A DNA stretch of 64,000 nt from Thermogemmatispora onikobensis (lineage in GTDB: Bacteria; Chloroflexota; Ktedonobacteria; Ktedonobacterales; Ktedonobacteraceae), in assembly GCF_001748285.1 (NCBI RefSeq), contig NZ_BDGT01000034.1:1-64000 (forward strand), given 5' to 3'. Each line of letters opens with the position of its first letter. Position 1 is the first letter of the stretch. Made by a program: the position numbers and the translations under genes. Below are positions 15,836-26,200 of the stretch, one piece after another. A model generated the notes under the pieces. That model was given only the letters and a program-made list of their open reading frames with translations. It ran no database searches and was not told the DNA's origin.

Positions 15836-17203
15836 TTAGCCTGCCCTCGCCACCACGGAAGCTAATTCCTGGCCGGTACTGAGGAGCGCTTCGGAGCCTG
15901 CACATCCAATAGACGATGGCAGGGAAGCAGGAGAGAGGTCAGACTGCTCAGCTTGAGCTAACGGCAGAGAGACAGTGAAGATGCTGCCACGGCCCGGCTC
16001 ACTCCAAAGACTGACTTGTCCGTGGTGCTGCTGCACGATGGCCGCGACGATAGAGAGGCCAAGGCCAGCCCCGCCGCTGTGACGCGAGCGCGAGCTGTCA
16101 ACGCGATAGAAGCGGTCAAAAATGCGTCCCTGCTCCTCGGGCGGAATGCCGATGCCGGTGTCAGCTACCGTGATGCACGCCTGTCCCTCGGACTCCAGAC
16201 CATTGACACGCACCTCACCGCCCGAGCGATTGTAGCAGATCGCATTTTCGATCAGATTGGAGAAGACGCGCGCCAGCAGCAGCTCGTCGCCGATTACCAC
16301 CAGATCGGGCAGATTCTCCAGCACAAGGCTGACCCCATGCTCCTGGGCCAGCGGCTGCAGTTCCTGGAGGACCTCCTCCAGCAGCGGCCCCAGACTGACC
16401 TCACTGCGGGTGTAGAGCGGCTGCTCACTCTTGACGAGCAGCAGCATGTTGGAAACAAGCGATTCCAGGCGAGTGAGGGCGCGCTCTTGAGCAGCAGCCA
16501 TTTCCTGATAATCCTCCAGCGTCGCCTGTGGATCACCAGTCACGACTTCCAGACTGGCGCGCATGGCCGCCAGAGGGGTGCGCAGCTCGTGGGCCACGTT
16601 GGCAACAAAGCGCCCCTGCTGAGCAAAGGTCTCGCCCAGCCGGGCGAGCATAGCGTCAAAGGCCTCGGCCAGCTCCTTAATCTCATCGCGGGGTCCTGTC
16701 AGCCCCAGACGGGTATCGAGCGTCTCGACACTGATGCGCCGCGCCGCATTACTCACCTGGCGCAGGGGACGCAGAGCGGTACCCGCCAGCCAGTAGGCCC
16801 CAAATCCACCCAGCACAGCGACCAGAGCCAGACCAATCAGAGAGATACTCTGCAACTCCAGCAAGAGGGCACGCTCAATAGGATTGAGGTGGCCGCGAGC
16901 GAAGCTCTCAGCCAGGCGCTCCGCCAGCGGGGCCGGCAAGGGCGGAAGCGCGTTTCTGAGACGAGCGCCATTCGGCGAGACCGCTGTGCGCGACCAGTCC
17001 AGTCCAGTGCTGTGAATGATGCGCGAGAAACTATTAATGGCAGCAATATTGATAAAGAAGAGCAGCGAGAAGCTAAGGACAAAAACCAGCGCAGCGGAGC
17101 CGATAGCAATCCGCAAGCGCAGTGGCAAAAAGCGCCTCCGCGCACGACGCAGGCGCGGGAGGCGCAGACCCAGGCGCGATAACGAGAAAGAGTATCGGCT
17201 CAT
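15836..17203 (-). CDS. membrane histidine kinase
   Basis: 455 residues from ATG 17203. Basic N-terminus, first membrane helix about 30-52, extracytoplasmic loop about 60-115, second helix with ISLIGLALVAVLGGFGAYW, HAMP linker, HisKA with the phosphorylated His in FVANVAHELRTPLA (about 205), and HATPase with N box NLIENAICYN, G1 DTGIGIP, FDRFYR and G2 GAGLGLSI. The start overlaps the regulator stop as ATGA with GGAGGAGAAAGC upstream, so it is translated with the regulator. Position directly ahead of the DUF5666 and exporter genes suggests that it controls them. Confidence 0.93.
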   Translation of the reverse strand: MSRYSFSLSRLGLRLPRLRRARRRFLPLRLRIAIGSAALVFVLSFSLLFFINIAAINSFSRIIHSTGLDWSRTAVSPNGARLRNALPPLPAPLAERLAESFARGHLNPIERALLLELQSISLIGLALVAVLGGFGAYWLAGTALRPLRQVSNAARRISVETLDTRLGLTGPRDEIKELAEAFDAMLARLGETFAQQGRFVANVAHELRTPLAAMRASLEVVTGDPQATLEDYQEMAAAQERALTRLESLVSNMLLLVKSEQPLYTRSEVSLGPLLEEVLQELQPLAQEHGVSLVLENLPDLVVIGDELLLARVFSNLIENAICYNRSGGEVRVNGLESEGQACITVADTGIGIPPEEQGRIFDRFYRVDSSRSRHSGGAGLGLSIVAAIVQQHHGQVSLWSEPGRGSIFTVSLPLAQAEQSDLSPASLPSSIGCAGSEALLSTGQELASVVARAG

Positions 17204-17898
17204 GCTTTCTCCTCCAATGGGGCAGAGAGCGGACCGAGACGGTAGCCCTGGCCAACAACCGTTTCGATATAGCGCGGCGCCTCGGCGACGTCTCCCAGCT
17301 TGCGCCGCAGCGAATTGATATGCACACGCACCGTGTTGGTGAACGGATTGGCCTGCGAATCCCAAACGTGCTCAAGGAGCGTTTCTTGACTGACCACCTC
17401 ACCCTGGTGGCGCATCAAATATTCCAAAATGCCGAACTCTTTGCCGGTCAGCGAGAGGCGCTGATTGCCACGCCAGACCACGCGCGCTACCGGATCAAGC
17501 TTCAGGTCGGCGTAGCAGAGAAGCGGCTCGCGCCCGCGGAGATCGCGACGCAGCAAGGCGCCGATGCGGGCCACCAGTTCAGCGAAGTAGAAGGGCTTGA
17601 CCAGATAATCATCAGCCCCCAGCTCCAGACCGGCCACCCGTTCGTCCGGCTTGCTGCGAGCGGTTAACATGAGGATGAGCAAAGCAGGGCGAAGCGCCCG
17701 GAGGCGGCGACAAACTTCCAGGCCATCGAGGCCGGGCAAATTGAGATCGAGGACAACCAGGTCGTAGTCATTGACTTCGGCCAGCATACAACCGCGCTCC
17801 CCATCGTAGGCAACATCGACAGCATAGCCACGCTGGCGCAATCCCTTCGCGAGCGCATGCGCAATATCAGGCTCGTCTTCAATGACCAGCAATCTCAT
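17200..17898 (-). CDS. OmpR/PhoB-family response regulator
   Basis: 232 residues. Receiver with MRLLVIEDEPD, phosphoacceptor Asp in LVVLDLNLPG (about 51), Thr in MLTAR and Lys in LVKPF; C-terminal winged helix with LTGKEFGILEYLMR, HVWDSQANPFTNTVRVHINSLRRKLG and GQGYRL. First gene of the six-gene leftward block regulator-kinase-DUF5666-adaptor-ATPase-permease. No strong promoter was recognised upstream. Confidence 0.94.
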   Translation of the reverse strand: MRLLVIEDEPDIAHALAKGLRQRGYAVDVAYDGERGCMLAEVNDYDLVVLDLNLPGLDGLEVCRRLRALRPALLILMLTARSKPDERVAGLELGADDYLVKPFYFAELVARIGALLRRDLRGREPLLCYADLKLDPVARVVWRGNQRLSLTGKEFGILEYLMRHQGEVVSQETLLEHVWDSQANPFTNTVRVHINSLRRKLGDVAEAPRYIETVVGQGYRLGPLSAPLEEKA

Positions 17899-18513
17899 AT
17901 GCTCAGCTCTGGCCTCTCCTCACAAGGCGCGACACTTGACCCAGCCGGTCCACCTTGCCGCTGTCCACTCTTTGCGTCCCTGCGTCTCAGCAACCCGGCC
18001 TTGTCTGTATCTGTACGCGAGGCTACGGCCTGGTGGATCTACTAGATCATCATAATGAGATGGAGCCAGCAAAGCAACGGTTGGTATAGCAGCAAGCCCT
18101 TCCCTCTGAGCCAGCCCGAGTGAGACGCTCGACCATTGTGTCTCACGCCGCGAGCAGCCGTATTGCCGCAGTAGGGAGGGATGGCCTGCCGCCATGCAAG
18201 AACCACCGGTGGCAGGAGATTCGGCAGACCACCCCACCATCCCTACTGGAGGATACCCGGTCGCTGCTCAAGTATACAGAGAAGAGTTCAGAAAAGTATG
18301 ACGGATCTGTAAAGAAACTTTAAAGTAGTATGTCATGCCTCCTATCAGCTGCCCGCCAGGTCCAGCCTGGCCAGGCCGCATTACGCCCCCTTCCTCCCCC
18401 TCTCTTGCAATCTCAGCCCCATTGTGCTATAGTAGAAAGCACAGAAGAAAGAAAGGAAGCAGAGAGTACCTCAGCGAGCACAGTAGACAGCGATCAAGCG
18501 AGTGAGAAGAGAG
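17899..18513. other. intergenic region upstream of the regulator operon and tRNA-Thr
   Basis: 615 nt without a gene. It must hold the promoter of the leftward regulator operon, which was not identified with confidence, and holds the rightward tRNA promoter at 18405-18433. The part 18255-18330 is AT-rich. Confidence 0.4.
18405..18433 (+). promoter_or_regulatory. promoter of tRNA-Thr
   Basis: TTGCAA (18405-18410), 17 nt, TATAGT (18428-18433), with TGC just before the -10 (extended -10). Transcription would start about 75 nt before the tRNA. Confidence 0.7.
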
Positions 18514-18586
18514 GCCGATGTAGCTCAGCTGGTAGAGCACTCGCCTTGTAAGCGAGTCGTCGTCGGTTCGAGTCCGACCATCGGCT
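18514..18586 (+). tRNA. tRNA-Thr (TGT)
   Basis: 73 nt. Acceptor arms GCCGATG (18514-18520) and CATCGGC (18579-18585) pair fully; discriminator T18586. Anticodon stem TCGC/GCGA region encloses CTTGTAA, anticodon TGT. CCA is not encoded. An 8-bp GC hairpin (18592-18599 with 18611-18618) follows and may help termination. Confidence 0.96.
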
Positions 18587-19272
18587 CCGCTGCCCCGGCA
18601 GTTGTGGAACGCCGGGGCTTGCCGTATTGTGCAGGGCGTGACGCGACGCCCAGAGCGCAACAGTAAGGACACTGGTGCAGCTCGGCTGCCTTGCGTGTTG
18701 GTGCGTGCAGTTGGTTCAGCAGCAGCGTAGCCATGATGGCCGGTCCGCTCAGGCGCCGGCTTGAGGATCATGGCGCCCGGCTTGCACTCAGCAGCAAGCA
18801 CGTCAGCCAGATGCCCGCGACCCTGCGGTTACTCACTTGTCCCGTCGTCCGCCGGCCTGTCAGTCTCTCTCTGCCCTCTGGTACACAGCTCGCTGCCTGC
18901 ACAGAACAGAATGGATGGCTCGTTAGCGCTAGGCAGAGCGTTCTGAACGGAGCAAGCCTGGCACTCATCTTGCCTCGCTCCGTTCCTCATGCGGCAGCCG
19001 CTCATGGCACCTGGTGGCAGGACTGCTATAATGATGAAAAGACCGGCAGAGGTTACCTGTCTGTCCGTGGCAGACAATGCAGTGGCGCTCAGCCTGTCCG
19101 GCAGACCACGCCTTGCCCGCCGCTTTACCCTGGTCCGCTCGCCTTTCTCTGCCCAGTCTGCGCCAGCCAGTGCCAGCTAGCAACAGTCAGGGCGTTCGTT
19201 CGCTGGCTCCGGCTCCTTCCTGTAAGATCCAGCGGTGGCGAGCTGGAACCAGTAGCAGAACAGGAGCTAGCA
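18587..19272. other. long leader region upstream of the acyl-CoA dehydrogenase gene
   Basis: 686 nt. The reading frame of the dehydrogenase is open through this stretch, but its translation is low-complexity and unlike the family. An extended -10 box TGC-TATAAT lies at 19024-19032, 240 nt before the start codon, without a good -35. Nothing else recognised. Confidence 0.4.
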
Positions 19273-20418
19273 GTGCAGTTCGATCTCGACGAGGAGCAAC
19301 GAGCGATTCGCGACACCGTCCGTCGCTTTACAGAACAGGAGATTGTGCCCCACGCCTCTACGTGGGACGAACAGGAGTATTTCCCACGCGAAGTCTACCT
19401 GAAGATGGCGCCCTTGGGCCTGTTGGGCATGACGATCCCCGAGACCTACGGGGGCAGTGCTCTGAGCCGGACCGTGGCCGCCCTGGTCTATGAAGAACTG
19501 GCCCGGGGAGATATGGCTACCGCGGTCGGCCTCTCGGTCCACAACATGGTAGCAGGCTCCATCGCTCGCTTCGGCCACGAGGAGCAGCGCGAGCGCTGGG
19601 TCCGACGCCTGGCCCAGGGCGAGCTGCTCGGAGCCTTCGCTCTCAGTGAGGCCGGCGCCGGCTCGGATGCAGCCAGCCTTCAGTGTCGCGCCGAGCGTCG
19701 CGGCGATACCTATGTGCTCAATGGCACTAAGATGTGGGTCACCAACGGAGGCGAGGCCGATCTCTACCTGGTGATGGCCCGCACGAGCCCAGTCCGTGGC
19801 TCACAAGGAATCAGCTGCTTTGTAGTTGAGAAGGAGACTCCTGGCTTCCGCTTCGGGAAAACCGAGCGCAAGATGGGCCTGCATTCCTCCCCCACCCGGG
19901 AGTTAATCTTTGAGCAGTGCACTATTCCGCTCGGTCAGCGCCTGGGTGAGGAAGGCCAGGGCTTCAAAATCGCGCTCTCGTCGCTGGACGGCGGACGCAT
20001 CAATATCGGCGCCATCGCCGTGGGAGTGGCCCAGGCCGCTTTCGAGGTCGCTCGCTCCTACGCTTGCCAGCGGACACAGTTCGGCCAGCCGATCGGCGCT
20101 TTCCAGGCCGTACAGTTTATGCTGGCCGATATGGCCATGAAGATTGAAGCTGCCCGCCTGCTGGTCTACGAGGCCGCCTATAAGCTGGACCACGAGCAGA
20201 ATGCCAGTATGTACGCCTCAATGGCCAAGTGCTTCGCCACCGATGTGGCAATGGAGGTCACCACGAACGCGGTCCAGGTTCTGGGCGGCGCCGGCTACGT
20301 GCGGGATTACCCGGTCGAGCGCTATATGCGCGATGTGAAGGTGGCCCAGATCTTCGAGGGCACTAACCAGATTCAGCGCATGGTGATCGCCCGGGCCTTG
20401 CTGGGGAATATCCGTTGA
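19273..20418 (+). CDS. acyl-CoA dehydrogenase
   Basis: 381-residue FAD enzyme, the usual family length. Visible are the N-terminal helical domain (FDLDEEQRAIRDTVRRF), the FAD/substrate-binding signature GAFALSEAGAGSDAAS, VLNGTKMWVTNG, the RTQFGQPIGAFQAVQ segment and the catalytic base E362 in IFEGTNQIQ. It oxidises an acyl-CoA to the 2,3-enoyl-CoA and passes electrons to ETF; short/branched-chain specificity is likely but unproven. GTG 19273 was chosen because AGGAG lies 7-8 nt upstream and the protein then starts where the family starts. It stands alone, without ETF or thiolase genes. Confidence 0.94.
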   Translation: MQFDLDEEQRAIRDTVRRFTEQEIVPHASTWDEQEYFPREVYLKMAPLGLLGMTIPETYGGSALSRTVAALVYEELARGDMATAVGLSVHNMVAGSIARFGHEEQRERWVRRLAQGELLGAFALSEAGAGSDAASLQCRAERRGDTYVLNGTKMWVTNGGEADLYLVMARTSPVRGSQGISCFVVEKETPGFRFGKTERKMGLHSSPTRELIFEQCTIPLGQRLGEEGQGFKIALSSLDGGRINIGAIAVGVAQAAFEVARSYACQRTQFGQPIGAFQAVQFMLADMAMKIEAARLLVYEAAYKLDHEQNASMYASMAKCFATDVAMEVTTNAVQVLGGAGYVRDYPVERYMRDVKVAQIFEGTNQIQRMVIARALLGNIR

Positions 20419-20905
20419 TAGACAGGTGTTCTAGTTTGCAGAAAAAGAAGAAAGTGGCCGATAGAAGATTGTAGGGACGGGTTGGCTCAGTGGCTGGCTA
20501 CCTCCGCTGATCGGGTTGGCAGGCAGGCCAGAGCAGTGGCAGATACCTGCTAGGATCACCGCAACCAGGCCCCTCCAGCCTGACCCAACTCGACTTGACC
20601 CAGCCTGACCTACTCCTGACGGAGCCTGGCACAGGATAGCAGCGATGGCGGCCAGGGCAAGAGATGGCTGCGATGCGTCGGTCGCCAGCGCAGTGCTCTT
20701 CCTTGTTTTTTCGCATCGCCTATGCTAGACTTTTAATGGAATAATAGATCCGAATAGTGTGTATTTTTGATAGTTCAACGTTGCGTAGACTTTTCTGTAT
20801 TTGGCTATAACTCCTGTTGGCGGAGACAGGAGTCGACATATATCTCATCAAAAGCAAAGAGTGGGCATACTCATGCTTGAGTGTGGTTAGGAGGTTTTTG
20901 TTACC
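20419..20905. other. intergenic region with the leader of the RNase J gene
   Basis: 487 nt. The last 200 nt are AT-rich. A possible promoter is TTGCGT (20781-20786), 19-nt spacer, GGC-TATAAC (20806-20811). An 8-bp inverted repeat (20810-20817 with 20826-20833, loop TGGCGGAG) follows and would lie at or just after the transcript start. AGGAGG at 20889-20894 serves the start codon. No gene. Confidence 0.45.
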
Positions 20906-22567
20906 TTGACAATGGAAAAAATTCGACTTATCCCCCTGGGTGGGCTTGGGGAAGTCGGAAAGAACATGATGGTGATCGAGTATGGTGAGGACATCATCAT
21001 CGTTGACGCGGGGCTGATGTTTCCTGACGATGAGATGTTCGGGGTTGACCTGGTGATCCCGGACACCACCTATCTGCAGGACAAAAAGCAGCGTATTCGG
21101 GCGATTCTGGTCACCCACGGCCACGAGGACCACATTGGTGGTCTCCCCTATGTTCTCCCCGCGCTCGACTTCCCCCCCGTCTACGCTACCCGTCTGACCC
21201 AGGGGTTGATCCAGGTGAAGCTCAAGGAGCATAAGCTGCAGGATCGTGCTGTCATTAAGATGGTCGCTCCTGGCGATAAGGTCAAACTGGGCAAGTGCAC
21301 TGCGGAATTCTTCCACGTCAATCACAGCATTCCTGACGCGGTCGGTATTGTGATTCACACGCCCGTGGGTACCGTGGTGCACACCGGTGACTATAAATTC
21401 GACCATACGCCGGTTGATGGGCAGCCGGCAGATTTTGGCACACTGGCGCGCATTGGTACGGAAGGCGTTCTGGTGCTACTGGGCGACAGCACGCGCGTGG
21501 AGTCGCCTGGCTATACCCCCTCGGAGCGCGTGGTCAGCGACTCGCTTGACAAGATCTTCGCCAATGCTCCCGGGCGCATCTTGATCGCTACCTTCGCTTC
21601 GCTGATCTCGCGTGTGCAGCAGGTAGTCGACACAGCGGTGCGCTATGGGCGTCAGGTTGCTCTGGTCGGGCGCAGTATGGTGAGCAATGTCCAGATGGCC
21701 ATCGATCTGGGTTATCTGAGCATCCCCAAGCATACCCTGATCCGCGCTGAGGATATCAATAAGCTGCCGCCTGAGCGCATTGTGATCATCTGTACTGGCA
21801 GCCAGGGCGAGCCGACTTCGGCGCTAACGCGCATCGCCAACCAGGACCATCGTCTCGTGCGCATTCAGCCGGGTGACACCGTCATTCTTTCCGCGACGCC
21901 GGTGCCAGGCAACGAGAAGATGGTCAATCGCACGATCAATAATCTCTTCCGCCAGGGGGCGGAAGTCTTCTATCAGGGCGTCTCGCCGGTGCACGTCTCT
22001 GGCCACGCCGCTCAGGAAGAGCTGAAGCTGATGCTGAGCATGATCCGACCGAAGTTCTTCGTGCCGATTCACGGCGAGTACCGTCAGCTGATGCTCCATG
22101 CAAAGCTGGCTGCCTCGCTGGGCATCCCCGCAGATCACATTGTGATCGCCGAGGATGGCGACGTGATCGAGGTGACGAAGAACTCGATCCATGCTGCTGG
22201 CCATATCTCCTGTGGCAATGTCTATGTCGATGGCTTGGGCGTGGGCGATGTCGGTCAGATCGTACTGCGCGATCGCCAGGTGCTGGCCCAGGATGGTATC
22301 CTGATGGCCGTTCTGACGGTCGATAAGGAAACGGGGCGCCCTCTGGCTGGACCGGACATCATTTCGCGCGGCTTCGTCTATATGCGCGATGCCGAGGAAC
22401 TGCTGGCGAGCGCGCGCGAGCGAGTGCTGGAGTCCTTCGTTGGTCTCAACGGCCACGCCTCCGATTGGTCCTTTGTAAAGGACAAGATTAAGCACACGCT
22501 CAGCGAGTTCCTTTACGAGAAGACCCATCGTCGGCCTATGGTCCTGCCGGTAGTTATGGAGGTCTAA
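20906..22567 (+). CDS. rnj: ribonuclease J
   Basis: 553 residues. Metallo-beta-lactamase domain with the zinc-binding motif THGHEDHIGG (His71-His76), the beta-CASP insert with GRSMVSNVQMA and TGSQGEP, and the C-terminal SGHA and PIHGEYRQL segments that complete the RNase J active site. RNase J combines 5'-3' exonuclease and endonuclease activity in mRNA decay and rRNA maturation, in the cytoplasm. The start is either TTG 20906 (11 nt after AGGAGG) or ATG 20912 (17 nt); spacing favours TTG, which would give Met-Thr-Met. Confidence 0.96.
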   Translation: MTMEKIRLIPLGGLGEVGKNMMVIEYGEDIIIVDAGLMFPDDEMFGVDLVIPDTTYLQDKKQRIRAILVTHGHEDHIGGLPYVLPALDFPPVYATRLTQGLIQVKLKEHKLQDRAVIKMVAPGDKVKLGKCTAEFFHVNHSIPDAVGIVIHTPVGTVVHTGDYKFDHTPVDGQPADFGTLARIGTEGVLVLLGDSTRVESPGYTPSERVVSDSLDKIFANAPGRILIATFASLISRVQQVVDTAVRYGRQVALVGRSMVSNVQMAIDLGYLSIPKHTLIRAEDINKLPPERIVIICTGSQGEPTSALTRIANQDHRLVRIQPGDTVILSATPVPGNEKMVNRTINNLFRQGAEVFYQGVSPVHVSGHAAQEELKLMLSMIRPKFFVPIHGEYRQLMLHAKLAASLGIPADHIVIAEDGDVIEVTKNSIHAAGHISCGNVYVDGLGVGDVGQIVLRDRQVLAQDGILMAVLTVDKETGRPLAGPDIISRGFVYMRDAEELLASARERVLESFVGLNGHASDWSFVKDKIKHTLSEFLYEKTHRRPMVLPVVMEV

Positions 22568-23260
22568 GCTGGAACCAGCCTGGCGCGGGGTGAGCGAGAG
22601 CCGCCGCATGATCCGCCCCGCCGCTCGTCGGCCTTGTCTCTCGCCTCTCCCCGCCGCCAATTCCTGGTTCCTCCGCCCTCCGAAGGTCTCTCTGGTTCCG
22701 CGGCAAGCAGCAGCACTTTCTCTTTCTCCTCTCTCCCTTCCTTCTTTGTGACAATTCTGCGACAGATCACTGATGTGCCTGCGACAGGTTCTGCTTATGC
22801 TTTAGGCAGAGAGCGCACTACGAGGAGTCTCGTCAGCATTGGCATAGAGAGAATAGAGTCGATCCCTTCTCTGCTCTGTGTTTTTTTCCTGTCCTTGTCT
22901 GCGCTCTCTTTTTTTTGCGGTCCTCCTGGCCGTCCGCAATCCTGGCCGTTGCCTGCTGCCTGCTGCCTGCGCCAGACTGGACTGGACCAGACCATAGGCC
23001 CCAGAGAGAGGCTCGGGGACTGGCGTTCTTCTTGCTCGCGGGCGCCAGTCAGAGCGCGCTAAGCCCGCGCTAAGCCGCGATTTCCCCACTTGCGCCCTTG
23101 GAACATCTGCGCTATCATACTGGTGTTGCTTATAGAACTCTGGCACGCGCTATCCCAGCAGAAGCGCTGCTGGAGAGGAAGAAGAGCGCTCCTCTTTTTT
23201 AGCGAATGCCACGGGAGAGGATCGCCTGCATAGCTCACAGGAGGAGCAGACGGAGCGGGA
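22568..23260. other. intergenic region before ftsK
   Basis: 693 nt without a gene; pyrimidine-rich on the plus strand (several runs of T and CT, for example near 22880-22915), with the short direct repeat CGCGCTAAGCC near 23055-23080. The ftsK promoter at 23090-23118 lies at its end. Confidence 0.45.
23090..23118 (+). promoter_or_regulatory. promoter of the ftsK gene
   Basis: TTGCGC (23090-23095), 17 nt, TATCAT (23113-23118). About 140 nt upstream of the start codon. Confidence 0.6.
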
Positions 23261-26200
23261 ATGGCAGCCAGCGATCAGAAGAATCAGCGTAAGGAGCGCA
23301 TTGTCCCGGGCGTAGAGGCGAAGCGGACGGCGCGGGCGAGCGCTGCCGCAGGCGCCGTCGGGTCCAGCCGCGCCCGCGTTGAGCAACGGACTCCCGGACC
23401 TGCTCATGCCCGGCAGGCACCAAAGCGCGCCTCGGCGGGTTCCCGGTCATCGGGGCGTAAAGCCTCTTCAGCCCCGTCTTCCCCCCCCGCTGACCAGACG
23501 GGGGACGAGCGCTTTATTCACTGGCTCCGCGCGCAGTGGCAACGCCTTGAACCCCATCAGCAGCAGCAGTTTTACAGCTTAATCCTGCTCTTGCTCTCCC
23601 TGGTCCTGCTCGGTGCACTGACGATTTTCCGTCAGGCTTTCTTTCTGAAAGAGATCCGTGCCATCTCTACGGCTCTCCTTGGCTGGTCGGTCTACGTGCT
23701 GGCTCTCAGTTTGCTGGCGTTGGCCGGGATCTTGCTGATCGAGGGCCTGCTCCAGCGCAATCTGCTGCGCAGGTCACTGGTAGGCGGGTTGGCCCTGCTC
23801 TGGCTGCTGGTCCTGGCTGAAAGCCAGCTCCTTTTCGGTGGTGAGACCGGCGGCTTCCTTGGCGCTCTCCTGATTTTGCCTCTCCACAACTGGCCAGCTG
23901 CTGTCGGTCACATTCTGATCCTGGGCCTGATGGTCCTGGTCAGCATTGTCACCTTCCGCATCACCTTCGGGCATATTCTGGCCGCCGCCCGCTTCGTGCG
24001 CCAGCTCTTCGCCGACCACGTGGAGCGTCCCGCGCACACCGGCAGTGGTGAAGGTGCCCGCGGCCCTTCGCCTTTTCTTGGCCAGCGTCCCCGCTACAGC
24101 CGCTATGGCGGTCAGGCTCAGGCCGGAGCCAGCTCTGGAGACGATGAAGGGACCGCTCAGGGAACACGCGCCGGGATGGTCCGCTCGTCAGTCAGCCCCG
24201 CAGAGCCAACGATGAGCGAGGAAGATGAGGATATCATCGAGTTCGAGCCAGATTTCGAGAGTGACGATGACCGCCAGGATGGCAGAGACAGAGCGTTCCA
24301 CCGGCACCAGCCTGGCTCTCTTCTCCGCGGTCCGTATCCGCCGCCCAAGCCGCTGAATCGCCAGGAGTATCAGGCCGCCACACGAGGAGCGCAGCAGCAG
24401 CCGCTGCCCTTCGACGGCGAGCACCCGCCTCAGCAGCCGCTGCACATCTCCGCGCACAACGTTGTCCCCAATCTGCCAGAGATGGAGCCGCTGACGCCCA
24501 ATCCTCTGAAGCGTCAGTCAGCTGCGGAGGTCAGTAGAGGGTCGCAGCCTCGCAGTGGAGGTCAGCCCTCGTCTCCGTGGAAGTTACCGGACTTGGGCCT
24601 GCTCAATCGGCCCGAGGACATGAAGCTGCAGATGTTGGGCGAAGATACGGTCGCCCTGGCCAAGCTCATTCAGGATACGCTGCGCAGCTTCCGCGTCGAG
24701 GCCGAGGTGCGGCCTGAAGACATCAGCATCGGCCCCACGGTGATCCGGTTTGGCATCCGCCCGACAGGCAAGCCGGCCATGCAGCCTGACGAGAAAGGGC
24801 GCCTGGTTCCTGTGCGCGACGCCTCCGGCAATATTGTCTATGAGTCGCGCACACGAGTGAGCCGCATTATGGCCCTACAGAACGATCTGGCCCTGGTATT
24901 AGAGGCGCGCTCAATCCGCATGGAGGCCCCGGTGCCAGGCCGACCCTACGTCGGCGTCGAGATCCCTAATAAAAATAGCCGCCTGGTGACGCTGCGGGAG
25001 ATCCTGGAGAGCAAGGAGTATCAGAGCGCGCGGGCCAAGTCCAGACTGGCGGTGGCCCTGGGCAAGGATGTCGCCGGCGCGGTTCGCGTTGGCGATCTGG
25101 CGCGCATGCCCCACCTGTTGATCGCCGGGGCCACGGGCGCCGGCAAAAGCGTCTGCATCAATGCGATGATTGCCACCTTCCTGATGCAGGCCACTCCCGA
25201 CGACCTGCGCCTGCTGCTCGTCGACCCCAAGATGGTCGAGCTGACGCACTACAATGGCATTCCTCACCTGTTGATGCCAGTGGTGACAGAAGTTGACACG
25301 GTGGTGGGCCTGCTCAAAAACGCGATTCACGAGATGGAGCGCCGCTATCGTCTCTTCTCCCGCCTGGGTGTGCGCAACCTGGACAGCTATCGCAAGCTGC
25401 GCAACGAGCGACTGGCCCGCGGAGACAACTCGCTCCAGAACTTGCCCGCCATCGTCATCATTATCGACGAGCTGGCCGATCTGATGATGACGGCGCCCGA
25501 GGAGGTAGAGGGGCTGATCTGCCGCCTGGCTCAGCTTGCCCGAGCCACAGGCATCCACCTCGTGGTAGCAACGCAGCGCCCCTCAGTCGATGTAATCACC
25601 GGCCTGATTAAGGCCAACATTCCAACGCGCATCTCCTTCATGGTCAGCTCAGCCATTGACTCGCGGACCATCATCGACATGGGTGGAGCGGAACGCCTGC
25701 TTGGACGCGGTGACATGCTCTACCTGCCCGCCGATGCCGGCAAGCCGGAGCGCATCCAGGGAGCCTTTGTCGCCGATGAAGAGATTGAGCGCCTGGTCAC
25801 CTACTGGAAAGAGCAGGCTTCCCAGCATCGCCCAGGAGGCAGCCCGGAGATCGAACCCGGCTGGGAGGTTCACGAGCAGGAGGCCGAAGAGTCTACACTG
25901 GACGACGAGCTGCTGGAGCAGGCCGAACAGGTAGTACGCGAGTATGGCCGGGCTTCCATCTCTCTCTTGCAGCGGCGCTTGCGTGTCGGCTATGCCCGAG
26001 CAGCCCGCCTGATCGACCTGCTAGAGGCCCACGGCATCATTGGTCCCCAGGAGAGCGGCGGGCGAGCGCGCGAGGTGCTGGAGAGCCGCCCGAGCTTCGG
26101 CGGAAGCCGCCACGAGGGCGAGGGCCGCACGATGGCCGACGAGGTCGAAGAGATTATTGCCGAGGAGCGGGCCCGGCAAGAAGCCCTCCGACGCCAGCAA

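Noticed and set aside
18691-19272. Open frame extending the acyl-CoA dehydrogenase by 194 residues
   Set aside because: The extra sequence has no resemblance to the family and GTG 19273 has a good ribosome binding site and gives the normal length.
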